Shown piece after piece: positions 1 to 10,945 of a DNA stretch of 64,000 nucleotides. Position 1 is the stretch's first letter. Each line of letters begins with the position of its first letter. Below the pieces are notes generated by a model. It ran no database searches. It saw only the letters and a list, made by a program, of their open reading frames with translations, and had not been told where the DNA came from. A program made the translations under genes and the position numbers. Source of the DNA: Aplectana chamaeleonis (Eukaryota > Nematoda > Chromadorea > Rhabditida > Cosmocercidae); the NCBI GenBank assembly GCA_029168955.1, contig JAPDOI010000378.1, forward strand, positions 124,001-188,000, read 5' to 3'.

Positions 1-134
1 TTGCTATCGACAGTTCGATAGCAGGTCAATAACAGGTCCATGTTTTTCTCCCGAAAGAACCTGCTATCGCCGGTTGCTCGAGAAAGAGGTGGGTCAACCT
101 GCTGTCGACATTTGAGTTTGCCTGAGAACCTTGT

Positions 135-554
135 GAGGCAGCGTCCATGCGTGGCGATAGCGGGCGTTCCCGCTGTTGTGCGCCTCTCGACACTCCCCAA
201 CGCTGGAGTAGGCCTTGCCCACAATTAGGCACTCGCAACACCCCCACCTCGTTTTGATTCGATTGGCAATCTTTGACCAGGTGATCAATCGCTGGAATCG
301 GCGCAACGACTGATCATTTCCTAAGATTGAGTAATCTGTGGTGGGATTATGGGGTACAAGGGCAATCATTTCGCAACAGGTTTAATGTCTCCTACTTTAG
401 GGATTGAGCAGCAAGCTCGAAACTTGCTGCCTCCTTCTTTGTGCTGGCGTAAGCGCGCGAGAGCGAGCGGGCGTGAGCGGCAAGCAAAACGTGTGCCCTT
501 GATTAACATCGGTTTTGCGGAATCGCACGCTCTCGCAACGGATGGACGCTGCCT
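135..554. mobile_element. Short TIR element, copy 1
   Basis: The ends are imperfect inverted repeats: the left end reads AGGCAGCGTCCATGCGTGGC and the right end, read in reverse, AGGCAGCGTCCATCCGTTGC. The interior is GC-rich and matches, in reverse orientation, the element at 29709-30284 (shared segments include the block near CGCTGTTGTGCGCCTCTCGAC). No protein is recognisable, so it is a non-autonomous element. The TIR resembles the TTAA-element ends found elsewhere (AGGCAG...), but no TTAA target duplication is visible here. Confidence 0.6.
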
Positions 555-1242
555 GAACTCTATTTTATCGAGCACTGCCTGCAGGTCACAATCATCATTC
601 GGTTGATGGTACGTTTTCTGAGGTACTTGTTCTCCTTCGAATACGTATATGAAATTTCAGTGATGCAAGGAGCTATTCATGCCTTCTTTCTTTTTCACTC
701 TTGATTGCTTTTTTTGCCTTAGCAGTGTCTTTTGTCAGAGTCTAGATTTCAAAGGACTAACGATAAACGACTAACGAGGGTTTTGGCTCGTCGAAAGACT
801 AACGAATTACAAAGTTCTACCTACGCATATCCGTAGATCCCATGGTAATTGAGTAGCTTAATAGGTCTTGACAGAAGCTGGCGAGTCTCAACTCGTCAGA
901 TTCTGTCAGTGAATGCAGGTTAAGATTATTTCCGCATTTAGTTTCGATTTCCGCACCCATTTTCAGGAAGCGGGGTTCCGGTGCCTAAAAACCTGCGGAA
1001 TCGGAATTCTTAGAACGGAATCCCGCTCACCTCTGACCGGGACTGCCAGTACGTGCTTCTTGACCAATACCTGCCATACACCAGAACATGAAGGCGGCGA
1101 GGTCTTGTTTTTCCACAAGACAACGAATCACCTCAGGCATTGCGGTCAACCTTCGTATGCTTAGAAACCAACAACGTGAACATTGTGGAGTGACTCGGGC
1201 GCTGTCCTTCTCACAGAGACGAGGGAACTAATGGGAAAATCC
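555..1242. other. Unannotated interval
   Basis: No splice-bounded open frame or recognisable motif was seen. Short frames near 913-1164 have no family resemblance and no flanking gene context. Confidence 0.4.
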
Positions 1243-1714
1243 TTAAAGGCAGTGTTCACGAAGAAAAAGTTTCACGTTTTTTTGGCTAAAACTTAAGCTT
1301 TGGGTCTCTCTAAGAAGATTAAGAACGGAAGTGCGACGAAAAACTGCCGGTAAGTGGGTGAAAATCTCGTGGGCCAGTCAACCCATTGGGCCACTCCGCC
1401 CACGTCCTATAAGTGTTCTCCTGAATTCGTGGTTAGATGAGCGATGGTTCTCGATCAAAAGCCCCGTTCTTTCCTTCATTCTGAACGTCTCCCTTTACGC
1501 AGGTCACCTCGCACACGGGAGTTACAAAAAACGGGAGTTACAAGCCTCCGACAACTCGTCCACAATGCTTCCCTAGCTGAATTTTGAGGGGCCATAACTC
1601 CGTTTCCAGGGGGTCTTAAACGATTCCAGGGACATCTTTGAAATCAGCAAGGGACCGTATTCAAGATACGCGGCAAAACAGAAAAAAGACTTTTATCGTG
1701 AACACTGCCTTTAA
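1243..1714 (+). mobile_element. TTAA-flanked MITE, family A
   Basis: The element begins TTAAAGGCAGTGTTCACGA and ends ATCGTGAACACTGCCTTTAA, about 472 bp. The interior contains motifs shared with the copies at 8523, 27048, 53256 and 63901: the 'ACAACTCGTCCAC' block, the 'GGCCATAACTCCGTT' block, and the 'GGCGAAAA-ACAGAAAAA' end. No transposase is present. A TTAA duplication with AGGCAGTG ends would fit a piggyBac-type non-autonomous element; that superfamily assignment is inference from the target site only. Confidence 0.75.
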
Positions 1715-2274
1715 CGTAGGTTATGCAAGAATGTAACCACTCCTTTTTCAATTTCTGATCTAAAATGAGCCATTCTGAATGCGCGGGCTAAGGTTGGCCA
1801 AGCAGAGCTCGGTAGTCGTGTACTTACATAATACGCCAAATAGGATTTTCGATGTTAATATCAGTGGAGAGGGGGCGACTTACTAAGCGATTTGCTTTAC
1901 TTGCCTCTGAAATTCGGTTAAATTATTGTTTTAACAGGTGGACCTATAGTTTGCACCGCTTGACAATGGCGTTTGACTCCAAGACATTGAATACTTATTA
2001 TTGAAGGAAACAAAGCTTCTGAAATCTTGGCTTATGTATCTTGCCTAAATTTGCTCCGAGTTTTCACCATTGAGGGATTCAGCTACAGTTGACGAAAAGC
2101 CTTGCTACTGTCTGTAAATCTAAGCAAGATGAGGCCTGTGGTTCTGGAAATGGCAAGAATATTCGGATTTGAAAATTCAAAAACCCGAAATTTCTCAGAA
2201 AATATCGGTCTGCCGCAGACAGTTTACTAACCTGTTGTCTACATCGTATATGGTTGGATCCGCGACCTGTGTCC
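1715..2274. other. Unannotated interval
   Basis: AT-rich non-coding sequence. I see no supported gene or repeat boundary. Confidence 0.35.
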
Positions 2275-2382
2275 TCAAGAAAAAACGTGTAAATTCAAAC
2301 CGCGGCTGGCGTGGCGGTCTAAATCTCAATCTCTGAGAATTAAACCGCCGCGCCAGCCGCGGTTAATTAAACGTTTTCTTGG
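2275..2382. repeat. Foldback hairpin
   Basis: Two arms pair as an imperfect inverted repeat. The left arm contains ACCGCGGCTGGCGTGGCGGT, the right arm ACCGCCGCGCCAGCCGCGGT, and the outer parts are CAAGAAAAAACGT and ACGTTTTCTTGG. The loop is about 25 nt. It is probably a small foldback MITE. Confidence 0.7.
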
Positions 2383-3134
2383 AACAAGAACCTAACTATA
2401 CACTGTTGAGATGCACGTGACATTACGTCAAATAATCGCAAGTTGCTTAAATTTTCCGTTAGCCAGCTCGATTGATTGTGTAAGCCCTATATGCCTCGTT
2501 AGGCCGTAAGACATGCGTAAGCTCAAAGGAAAGCTCTCGATGTTGATTTGAAATATGTCCCTCCGGTCTAGAAAGGGACATTTTGAGCCGAGTTTCTTGA
2601 ATTCATTGGTCAGGCTAATGCAAAGTCGAAGGCCTGATCCATTTTTAGAACAAATCATGGTGGACCTATAACTTTGCTCCGCACCGTATGTCCCACACCT
2701 TCCACCTTGACCATTTTAAGCCACTAAATATCACCACATCACCGAATGTTTAGATATTTCCGATTTCAATCAGTTACACTGTTTTACAGATGTTAGCCTT
2801 CTCTCCTGTGAAACGGTTAGGATCGTTTGAAGATCTCAGAGCACACGAATTCTTCAGAGGCATCAATTTTGACGATGTTCCGAGCCTGAAGGTAGGACTT
2901 GTTTTTCACAGAAAATACTGACTACTGATTTATTTGGGATGTCTCAATGAGCAAGTATACCCTATCCATTTTCCACCTATCAGTACATATGTATAAAATC
3001 AGTATCGTCATTTAGAGCTGTGCACTTACGGCTCAAAAAGGGAATACATTTTAGCGCTGTGCGTGTTAAAGAAGATTGAGCGGTACCATTACCACGAGTG
3101 GTAAAAACTGTGACTTTTGAGTTTCCTACGCCCA
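2383..3134. other. Unannotated interval
   Basis: Non-coding. Frames of 60-85 residues on the minus strand lack recognisable features. Confidence 0.35.
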
Positions 3135-3570
3135 AACCTAGATACACAAAAGTTATGAGTTTGCAAAGTATGAACAATATTTCTTGAGAACCGATTCCCT
3201 TGGATGAAACTTTCGAATAGCGAAAACAAACCACTGTGTGATTTCACTTGGAGAAGCTTGATGATTTTTGCAGAAAGACTGCAACCTGAGAGAAAAAGTT
3301 CATATGGTAGCAATTGCAATAGTTCTTTTAGTGGTTTAGTTTTCTGAACAGCGACTGATTGTGTTGGTCACACTAACATCATGCTGCTTTTTAATGGCAT
3401 GTATCAAGTGCACATGTTTTCAACGATACTAGAATAATCGGTGCCTTTTACAGAATCACAGAGTTCTTTCATGAAGAACAACCCAACGTTCGTTTTCGCT
3501 ATTTTAAACTTTCAGCCAAGGGAATCGGTTCCCAAGAAACATTGTTCTTTTTTTGTAGATTCGCCCATTA
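3135..3570. repeat. Foldback element, family F copy 1
   Basis: The left arm (about 3160-3245) and right arm (about 3460-3555) are inverted copies sharing the GAACAATATTTCTTGAGAAC-like block, the AACCGATTCCCTTGG block and the TAGCGAAAACAAAC block. The same arm sequence recurs at 42928-43513. Boundaries are approximate. Confidence 0.55.
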
Positions 3571-4912
3571 CACTCTCCGTCCTTCTTGTTTAAATGTTTC
3601 TGTCCAAAGGTTTATTAGCTCAAAACTTCAGATCTTCACATGCTTAGCACTGGCTTTCCCACGTTTTTGCACGAAACAGATGAGCATTTGATGCGTTTTG
3701 ATTGTTTCCCTCAGCGGAGGAGATCGAGTTCACGTAATAATTTTAGTCTGTGGCTGTGACGGTATAGATCACCCCGCGCGAATCGAAACCCCATTCTCCA
3801 GTGAGGCCGCCAACCCCGCACGGCCAGTGAGTGTTGATTCGAATAATATCGATTTTTTCGAATAAATCTAATTTTCTCTTCATGATCGAAATGGTTTCAA
3901 CAGCACTCGTTTTCATACATTACGGGAAGTGGAGGGTACTCATATTTGATGAAAAAAAAAGGATTCCGTCCGTTCATTAAAACGCCAAAGTCAATTAATT
4001 GAGTTTTTATTCGAATATTCGGATAATTGAATAAATTTTAATAGCGCTTCTGTGATTGGACAAAAAAATTACTTTTTCATCAACAATGATAACCTTGCCT
4101 CTCCTCAATGTTTGACACCAGGGACAGTTGAAACCATTTCGGCTCTGACGAAATATTAGAATTAATCGAAAAAACGAAATTATTCGCTCCAACACTCCAA
4201 CGGTCAGCCGTTTGGTCCATACCGTATTCTAGTTATGATCCGGACAAAAATACCGCATATCAAACAGACTCGAATGACCTCGTTCTTCGAATTCGGAATA
4301 TCGAATAATATTCGAGTGATCCAATTTTTCGAGGCACGAATACCGTACAGATTCTAGAAACCCTTTTTTTAGGTTCGAATATCGAATGAGCCGGTTATTC
4401 TGGGTGCGAGCTCCGAATAGATTCGAAATATTTAATTCGAATAAATTCTAATGATTTGTGGAATAATTTCAAATCGGTAACCGAAAAATTAAGACCAACG
4501 GACCTGTCAATCCACATAGATACTTAAAAAATCGCATCTCAGCAAGTCACAACGTATTTAAACTCTGTTGAGTCTTTAGTACGCTTTCGTTTGGGATAAT
4601 CACTCGCAGCGGAGCGATGGGCCTCGACGAAATATAACTGGTAATGAGAATGTTTTGGCAGAAAAGAAACCGCTCAACGCTGGTGATAAGCTTCGCCAAG
4701 AGCTTCCTAGAAATCTCGCTTGTCAAAGGAAGTAGAACTGGTCGACCTCGCCGTTTCCAACGAATTAGTATTAGTAAACTATTAGTAAGCTTGTAATGAT
4801 GTTTATAAATCCAAGTTTCTAGCTGCGAATCTAAGCTATTCGTTGAGTTACTGAGAGGTTTTCGCGGTTGTGCAAGCAGGTAAAGTCTGTCCGAATGGGA
4901 CTGCTCAGAAAA
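3571..4912. other. AT-rich interval with TTCGAAT motifs
   Basis: From about 3840 to 4450 the sequence is dense in TTCGAAT and ATTCGAATA variants, like the better-ordered repeats at 28720-28925. No coding sequence is supported. A 124-residue minus-strand frame at 4547-4921 has no recognisable features. Confidence 0.4.
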
Positions 4913-5484
4913 CCGCCGCATTCAATGCGTGTCGAATATGCATTCAACTCGAGTGACCATACCCATCGAAAGGCTTCATCACAGGGGCACGTGCTCCAAA
5001 CAGCAGCACGTGCTGCAAAGTTTCATAGCAGGAACATGTGCCGCGAAATTCAATCGCAGGAGTACGTGCTGCAAGGTAGTCCAGCGCTATCGTAGCAGCA
5101 CACAGACGCGACGCGGCTGGTGCACCGTTGTGCGACGCGGCCAGCTCGCCGAGCACCATCTGGGGCCGCCAGCGATGGGACGAGACTTCCAGCGGCCGGG
5201 CGGGTAAAGTACCGCAAACTTGGGTAATTGAACCGGCGAAGCTGCCGACCTCTCAGTTCCGTCTCAGGAGTGCATCGTGTACTTTCCTTTTTTGATTAAT
5301 CGTTTTGTCATTGAGTTGAATGCTTATCATGCACGCATTAGACGGGTTATTTGTTGGGGTACGTGCTGTAATTTGCAACACAATAGGAGCACGTGCTCCT
5401 CTAGCAGCACGTTCCCTGACTGTGCTCGAAAACCACCTTGTCTTCTAGTTGGATGCATATTCGAAACGCGTTGAATGCGGCGAT
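4913..5484. mobile_element. TIR/foldback element with CACGTG motifs
   Basis: The terminal inverted repeats are about 35 bp: the left end is CGCCGCATTCAATGCGTGTC and the right end, reversed, CGCCGCATTCAACGCGTTTC, both followed by GAATATGCAT. The interior has repeated CACGTG-type sites near 4987, 5007 and 5390, including the perfect palindrome GGAGCACGTGCTCC, and diverged versions near 5036, 5061 and 5361. It also contains an SL1-like 22-mer on the minus strand. No target duplication was seen. Confidence 0.6.
5213..5234 (-). other. SL1-like 22-mer
   Basis: On the minus strand this segment matches the nematode SL1 spliced leader at 20 of 22 positions; the differences are C for T at position 5 and C for A at position 21. 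The next bases are GTACTTTACC, so a GT follows where the SL RNA donor would be. The following 110 bases show no Sm-site-like AATTTTTGG and are very GC-rich, so a working SL RNA gene is unlikely. It may be a captured or decayed leader, or coincidence. Confidence 0.4.
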
Positions 5485-6583
5485 CGTCTGAGTGTCCGCC
5501 CACACGGTCCGCGAGCCAGTTGATTGGCCGTCGCGAATGCATTTTTCTTACTTGCGAATCGATTAGCAGGAATATTAGACCATAAGTGAATAAAATCCCG
5601 GTCCGCTGCATCCAAGTCGCGGAAAGCCTTTTCCGAAAAACGCCTTCATGACGGCCGCTCGACACGAAAAATTCGAACTCCACATTCGAGAAATAGAGAG
5701 CTATACATTAAGCTATACACTGAGGGGAATGAAAACGTTACGCGATGACATTGCCGCCGCTTGCCGCGTGGATCAGGGACTCGTCTGCAATGTTGCGTCT
5801 TAGACGTCTTTGACGCAATATTGCGGACCTAAAATTCCCGGGCGTTTCAATTGCATTTTATCCATATTTCACGCTTCTAACACTTGTTTATAGCAAAAAG
5901 TCACTAGAAATCCATTGCTCCTGTCATAGCAGTTCTCGTTATGTCGCTTTGGTGGTATTTTAACAAGTTTAGATCTGAAAAATAATCAGCTGATGGAAAT
6001 TGGCAAATTTCCAACGGGGTAGGTCCCGCAAGGATACAGTATACAGTGCCGCGGCGTGTATAACTGCTTGGTGCGGGCTTCCTGTGCGTTTTCCTTGGAC
6101 AAATCGTCCTTTTGGCATGCCTCAGCACACTTAGGACGCACATAAGTGGTAGTTGTCTTGCTATTTCCGCAGCGTCCCGCTGGTGTATAACTACGGCCTA
6201 AAGAAGTCAAAGCTGAGGCGAGAAAAAAAAGGAGAATCGATCGCTCACCTGAATGGCGTTCTCGGTGAATTGCTTCCGACGCTGCGTCAAGGAACGAATT
6301 GTAAAACTTTTTCTTGCGTTCTCCGCGCAACTATCCCAAGTTCATGTCGCAAACTTCAAATTTGTTTTGAAGTTTTTTAAAATGTTTTTCTTCAAAAGTT
6401 GACGTTTTTGAGAGGTCTTTTTGCAACAGTAGGTCAGTATAGGGATATAGCAACACGAAAACACCAAAAACTCAAACATGGTTTTCATCGTATAAGATGC
6501 CTTTAAGAGTACCCGGCAGGCAATTTCGAGGGTGTCCAGAACCTTTTTTTTTTCGATTTCTCTTTTCTGGGGGTTATGGTGTT
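5485..6583. other. Unannotated interval
   Basis: No supported gene. Overlapping frames on both strands around 5904-6380 have no recognisable domain. Confidence 0.35.
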
Positions 6584-7049
6584 CCTAAAGGCAGGGTTTG
6601 CGATAAAGAAGCGGTTTTTGAGTTCTCCCCATGAGAAGGTAGATTTGGCCATCATTGAAGTGAAAGAACATTGGTGAAAAATGTCAGGAAAAACACAACA
6701 GAAAAATCAGAAGGCCAAATGGTGGGTGTTCGAGCATTCATGAAAATCTCCCTAATCACCGAGATTTTCATTAATGCTTGTTTTGCCGTCTTACTTTGCT
6801 CTCCAGGTAGTTTTTAGCTTCTTTAGAAGACTTCTTAATACTTAAGGAGCAAATTAAAAGACGCCAAAACCAGCACTTGTAGAAATGTCGTTGATTGATG
6901 GAGGGCGGGCAGTCAGTAATTAGCCTGTCTAAATCAGTCCTGCGCGTTTTTTCTTCGGTTTTTCGTTTATTTTCATTTTTGGGATGACCAGTTATACCTT
7001 CACATGAAGATAGCACAACTACCGCCTTTATCGCGAACCCGGCCTTTAA
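6584..7049. mobile_element. Diverged TTAA-type MITE
   Basis: The left end reads CTAAAGGCAGGGTTTGCGAT and the right end TTTATCGCGAACCCGGCCTTTAA, an inverted pair with a mutated 5' TTAA. A segment (the ATGAGAAGGTAGAT-TGGCCATC block) recurs near 15660, showing a second partial copy. No coding capacity. Confidence 0.6.
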
Positions 7050-7844
7050 TGCTAATCTGGGGTCCGTTCCTCGAGATTTTGAGGCTTACTATAGGTTACG
7101 GAAGAGATACCGCCATCTAGCTGGCGTAAGCAACCGTAGTAATTCCAAAATCGAGAAATAGAACTGAAATTCGCGTTCGGCACCCCCGGACAATCCCAGA
7201 AAGCAATCTTAAGTCAGATCTTACTATTCGACATTCATGAAACTACCGCATACATATTAAAAGCAGCCATGATCTACCCAAAATCAGTTTTGAGTTTTGA
7301 GATCTGCTGGTGCGATTTTGCAAATTCCGAATCCGATTTGATATTCGAATGGCCAATATTCGATAGATTTGTTTCAAAACTGTTTAATTGGCGCAACTGT
7401 ATAGCAGTAATTATTGACATAACTGTAATGGCATAACTATAGCACGCATATGACCCCTACAGTTCGCATTCGTATCGTTATCGCTGCAGAGAAAGCGGCT
7501 GTTTTACAAAACCATAGAATGAGGAACAAGGCTGAAAAAACTGTCCCTTCTCAAGTGCAATGAGTAAACCACATTCATCAACGACGGTTGGAATGGCCCA
7601 GCACCCCTGTTTCCAAAGAGAATGGAAACTTCAGGGCCGGAGAAATACAGGGCGGAGCCAACCTCTTACACGTGAAGCGGCATTTTGGGTCGCTTCTGAT
7701 CCTCCAAAATGCGTAGGCGCTGTGTTCTATTCCATACCATTCCAATCCCGTAGTTATCTCAGCCACTTTTGCGACCATGCAATATGCTGCCTTTAAATAC
7801 GCTGTAACGACTACATAATTTTCAAGTATAACCCACTGGCCGAT
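7050..7844. other. Interval upstream of the orphan exon
   Basis: No repeat boundary seen. A 159-residue minus-strand frame (7578-8057) overlaps the better-supported plus-strand exon and has no recognisable domain, so it is not called. Confidence 0.3.
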
Positions 7845-7934
7845 ATGATGAGTAGCGGAAAGACAACAAATGAGCCTGACATCATCGACTGGGATGCTGA
7901 CGAAAGTCTGGATAAATTCCGTGAGAATTACGAG
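7845..7934 (+). CDS. Candidate initial exon, unknown protein
   Basis: A short open frame begins with ATG ATG and encodes an acidic N-terminus (MMSSGKTTNEPDIIDWDADE...). It ends exactly at a consensus 5' splice site (GAG|GTAAGT at 7935). An AATTTTCAAG stretch about 25 bases upstream could serve as an acceptor for cis or trans splicing. I do not recognise the protein, and no following exon is obvious before the MITE at 8523. It may be the start of a gene with long introns or an isolated remnant. Confidence 0.35.
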
Positions 7935-8305
7935 GTAAGTATACAGTGCTGGACAAAAAGGTATCACATCAGCAATTTCGCGGGTACTTCCAATGCCTGC
8001 ACTAAGTTTTGCAAAAAAATTAGCATCTAAAAACTTGGCAAAAAACGTCTGTTGCAAGTAACTTTTTCAATGAAGACTTTTTTTCAATTTTGAAAACGCT
8101 GTCATATTCGCAGCTCAAGTTGCTACTTAATTGTGAGTTTTGTGGGCCTCAGCTCCTTGAAATCGCTCTGTTTTTGAAGGAATTTCCTTTCGCGTTCGTT
8201 TTTCGAAAACGTCGCGCGTGTCAGAGTTCGGTGAAACTTTGAGTAGTATTTATACAAGTAATTGAAAATCAACCTCTATGCTTTTTTTCTATCAATTACG
8301 TCCAG

Positions 8306-8462
8306 GTGAGACAACCTCGAGGCTTGTGCGAGTTCAACTTCCAAAAATCCTTCATTAGAAGAACTTGGGAATTGCTGAAATGTCGGACTTGTGTTGCGAA
8401 ATGTTTACCATTAAGTGAAGGATTTCTAAAATTCAACCTGTACGAACTTCCAGATTGTCTCA
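8306..8462. repeat. Imperfect foldback
   Basis: The arm starting GTGAGACAACCTCGAGGC and the arm ending CTTCCAGATTGTCTCAC are inverted copies. Both include AATCCTTCA and its reverse complement near the centre. About 45-bp arms with a 65-nt loop. Confidence 0.45.
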
Positions 8463-8522
8463 CATGCGCTTAATTCATGCAGAAAGCAAGGGTTGCTCTT
8501 CTATTGCTTGTACAATCATTAC

Positions 8523-9001
8523 TTAAAGGCACTGTTCGCAAAAAAATCGCTTTCCTGTTTTTTCACCTATCTTGAAACCGGCCCCATTCTGATTCCAATG
8601 ATGCTTCTGGAATCGTACAATACCTTCTTGGAATGGAGTAATGGTCCCTCAAAAATTGAGCTAGGGAAAATGGTGGACGAGTTGTGCGAGGCTTGTAACT
8701 TCCGTCTTTTGCGGCCAATGTATGCGATCTGACCTGAGTAAAGAGAGAAGTTGAGAATGAAGGGAAGAACGGGGCTTCTGATCGGGAACCGTCGCTCAAC
8801 TCACGATTTCGAGTGTTCCTTTGAGGAGGAGAGGCGGGACTTGCCCACAATGGCGGGGTTTTACCACTTTTCTAAGCCGTTTCGCGGCTCCTGGGTAGCT
8901 TTTAGTCCCGTTTTTTCGACGCTGTTCTGCTTCTGAGAGCCACGAGAAGCGTTTGTCATGTAAAATTTGAGGATGAAGTTTATCGCGAACAGTGCCTTTA
9001 A
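8523..9001 (-). mobile_element. TTAA-flanked MITE, family A (reverse)
   Basis: The ends are TTAAAGGCACTGTTCGC and GCGAACAGTGCCTTTAA, 479 bp. The interior is the reverse complement of the family-A copy at 27048-27541, sharing the GTGGACGAGTTGT block and the GAAGGGAAGAACGGGGCT block. Confidence 0.75.
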
Positions 9002-10057
9002 GTTTCGATGCCCTTTGCCGCGCGCGCCGTTCTAGAGAAACGATCGCAAAAACAATTACCTTCCAAAACAAAGCAGCTTCTGGAAGTTTCGGCCCACATA
9101 GTGACCATTATGTAGACATTATGATTGCGTTGTCAGAATTCAAAAAAGTCTTCATTCAAAAAAGTTAGGGCGTCGGAAGTTGTTTTCCCAAGTTTTGCCA
9201 AATGCTAAATTTTTTACAATACTTAGAGCGGGTTTTGCATCTTGTCCTAGGCTGTGTGGGATAGTGAATCGGCATAGTGAATCTCCATTATGTTATAGGA
9301 CATCGCAAATCACTTCAAACAGATTTTCAAAAAAGTTTGCTGAGTACGGGACTGATTAAGAGTTTGCGGTATAAACCAGATTGAAATACTTCCCCGAAAC
9401 ATGGCCATTGGAGATTGGTACCCATAGAACCTGCTCGCCATCAGAAGGCTGTCAACACCATTGTAAGACATAATTCTGTTGCATATTTCTGGACACCAAA
9501 AATTTAGCAGTATGGACTTTTTTCGTGAGTTCGTTTGTAGAAAAAATTTACCGCGGGATCATTTCAAGACCTGTCCTGTATAGCAACTGGGGAACGTTCA
9601 AAAATATGGGAGAGAAACATTCTCACTATTCTCGCGATGGTTTTCGATGAAGAACATGTGCTAAGGGTCTGGAATTTGTACGGCAATATTTCCTAATCTA
9701 AAAAAAGTTGCGGTATTTAATAAACTGAGCCTCGAAATTTCAAGATCGTGAGTTTGTTAGACCTGGTTTGTGAAGCCTTGTATCATACAAAATCTTCATT
9801 AGGTGTGCATGACTATGAGACTTGACCGAGATCCTTACAAAAACAATGTCCGCGAAACGCCCATGTGACATCATTTTGTTCTGTGCTGTATTTTTCATTT
9901 TCGTTAATTTGTCATTGTTTAGTTGGAAGTGTAGACTTTATCGATGAATTCGAGCCGAACCGAGTAAGGAGCGGAGCAGCTAATAATATCAAAATCTCCT
10001 CGAAAGGCTTCCACTCTGCAGCCAATCATGCATATCTTATTCCCCATTGTTTTGCAT
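9002..10057. other. Unannotated interval
   Basis: About 1 kb of AT-rich sequence without recognisable gene or repeat structure. Confidence 0.35.
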
Positions 10058-10554
10058 ACTCAGACATTGCGGGGGCAAAGCGCCTGACAATAGAGACCGT
10101 TTTTGACATGGGGGAGCGACAGCAGAGGCCTCCCCCGAGGGGAGCTTCAGGGAAGGCCCCTGCCCTCCTCCGGCGTTTGCCTCCCTCTCCCCCCCCTCCC
10201 CGAGAGAAAGAGACGGAAAAGATGGGAAAAAGTCGGAGAGGGTAGTTTACGACAATAGAGGCCAGAGAAGGCATAGTAGGGTAAACGCACGTATGGTCAT
10301 TCACGTCACATTTGGTCCTGATTTGATTTCTGCTGTGATCTCTCAATCACGTCGTTAACCGGTACAAAAGGCGCCCCACCTCACAGAGTGCCGCAATCGG
10401 CCTAAGAGGGCCGGCTCAGGACGGGGCTCTGAGTCCCTGTCCTCATACACTGGAGGGAGCTAGCACAACTCTACAGGGGGCAACCCTCCGAGCACCGACC
10501 CCAATGGGGGAGGCAACCGCCGAAAAGAGAGTTTAGCTTGATCTTAGCCCTGCC

Positions 10555-10800
10555 ATCACTGCCCTGAAGCCCTGCCGTACCTGCCTTGAAGCTCTGCCGT
10601 CACTGCCTTTAAGCCCTGCCGTACCTGCCTTGAAACCCCATCCGTCACTGTCTTGAAGCCCTGCCATCACTGCCCTGAAGCCCTGCCGTACCTGCCTTGA
10701 AGCCCTGCCGTCACTGCCTTGAAGCCCTGCCGTCACTGCCCTGAAGCCCCGCCGTCGCTGCCCTGAAGCCCTGCCGTCACTGCCCTGAAGCCCCCCTCCC
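10555..10800. repeat. 22-bp minisatellite
   Basis: Imperfect tandem units of about 22 bp with consensus CTGAAGCCCTGCCGTCACTGCC, roughly 11 copies, inside the GC-rich element. A shorter version of the array is present at about 19935-20050. Confidence 0.75.
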
Positions 10801-10837
10801 CCCGTCAGAGCCTCGGAAAATTTATGTCACGGCCCCG

Positions 10838-10945
10838 GAGCACCGACGTCATGGCCCGGAGCAGTGACGTCACGGCCTCGGAGCAGTGATGTCACGGCCC
10901 CGGAGCTATGACGTCACGGCCCCGGAGTACTTGCGTCACCCTCCT
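10838..10945. repeat. Short tandem repeat carrying TGACGTCA
   Basis: About five imperfect units of CCGGAGCAGTGACGTCACGG type. Two keep a perfect TGACGTCA octamer; others read TGATGTCA or CGACGTCA. The related copy at about 20050-20110 also has two intact octamers. Confidence 0.65.

Noticed and set aside
4547..4921. 124-codon minus-strand frame
   Set aside because: Low-complexity composition, no family resemblance and no splice context.
5101..5234. Functional SL RNA gene
   Set aside because: Downstream of the SL1-like 22-mer there is no Sm-site-like sequence and the region is very GC-rich.
7578..8057. 159-codon minus-strand frame
   Set aside because: No domain, and it overlaps a plus-strand exon with a consensus donor. 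A frame of this length is plausible by chance in 64 kb.
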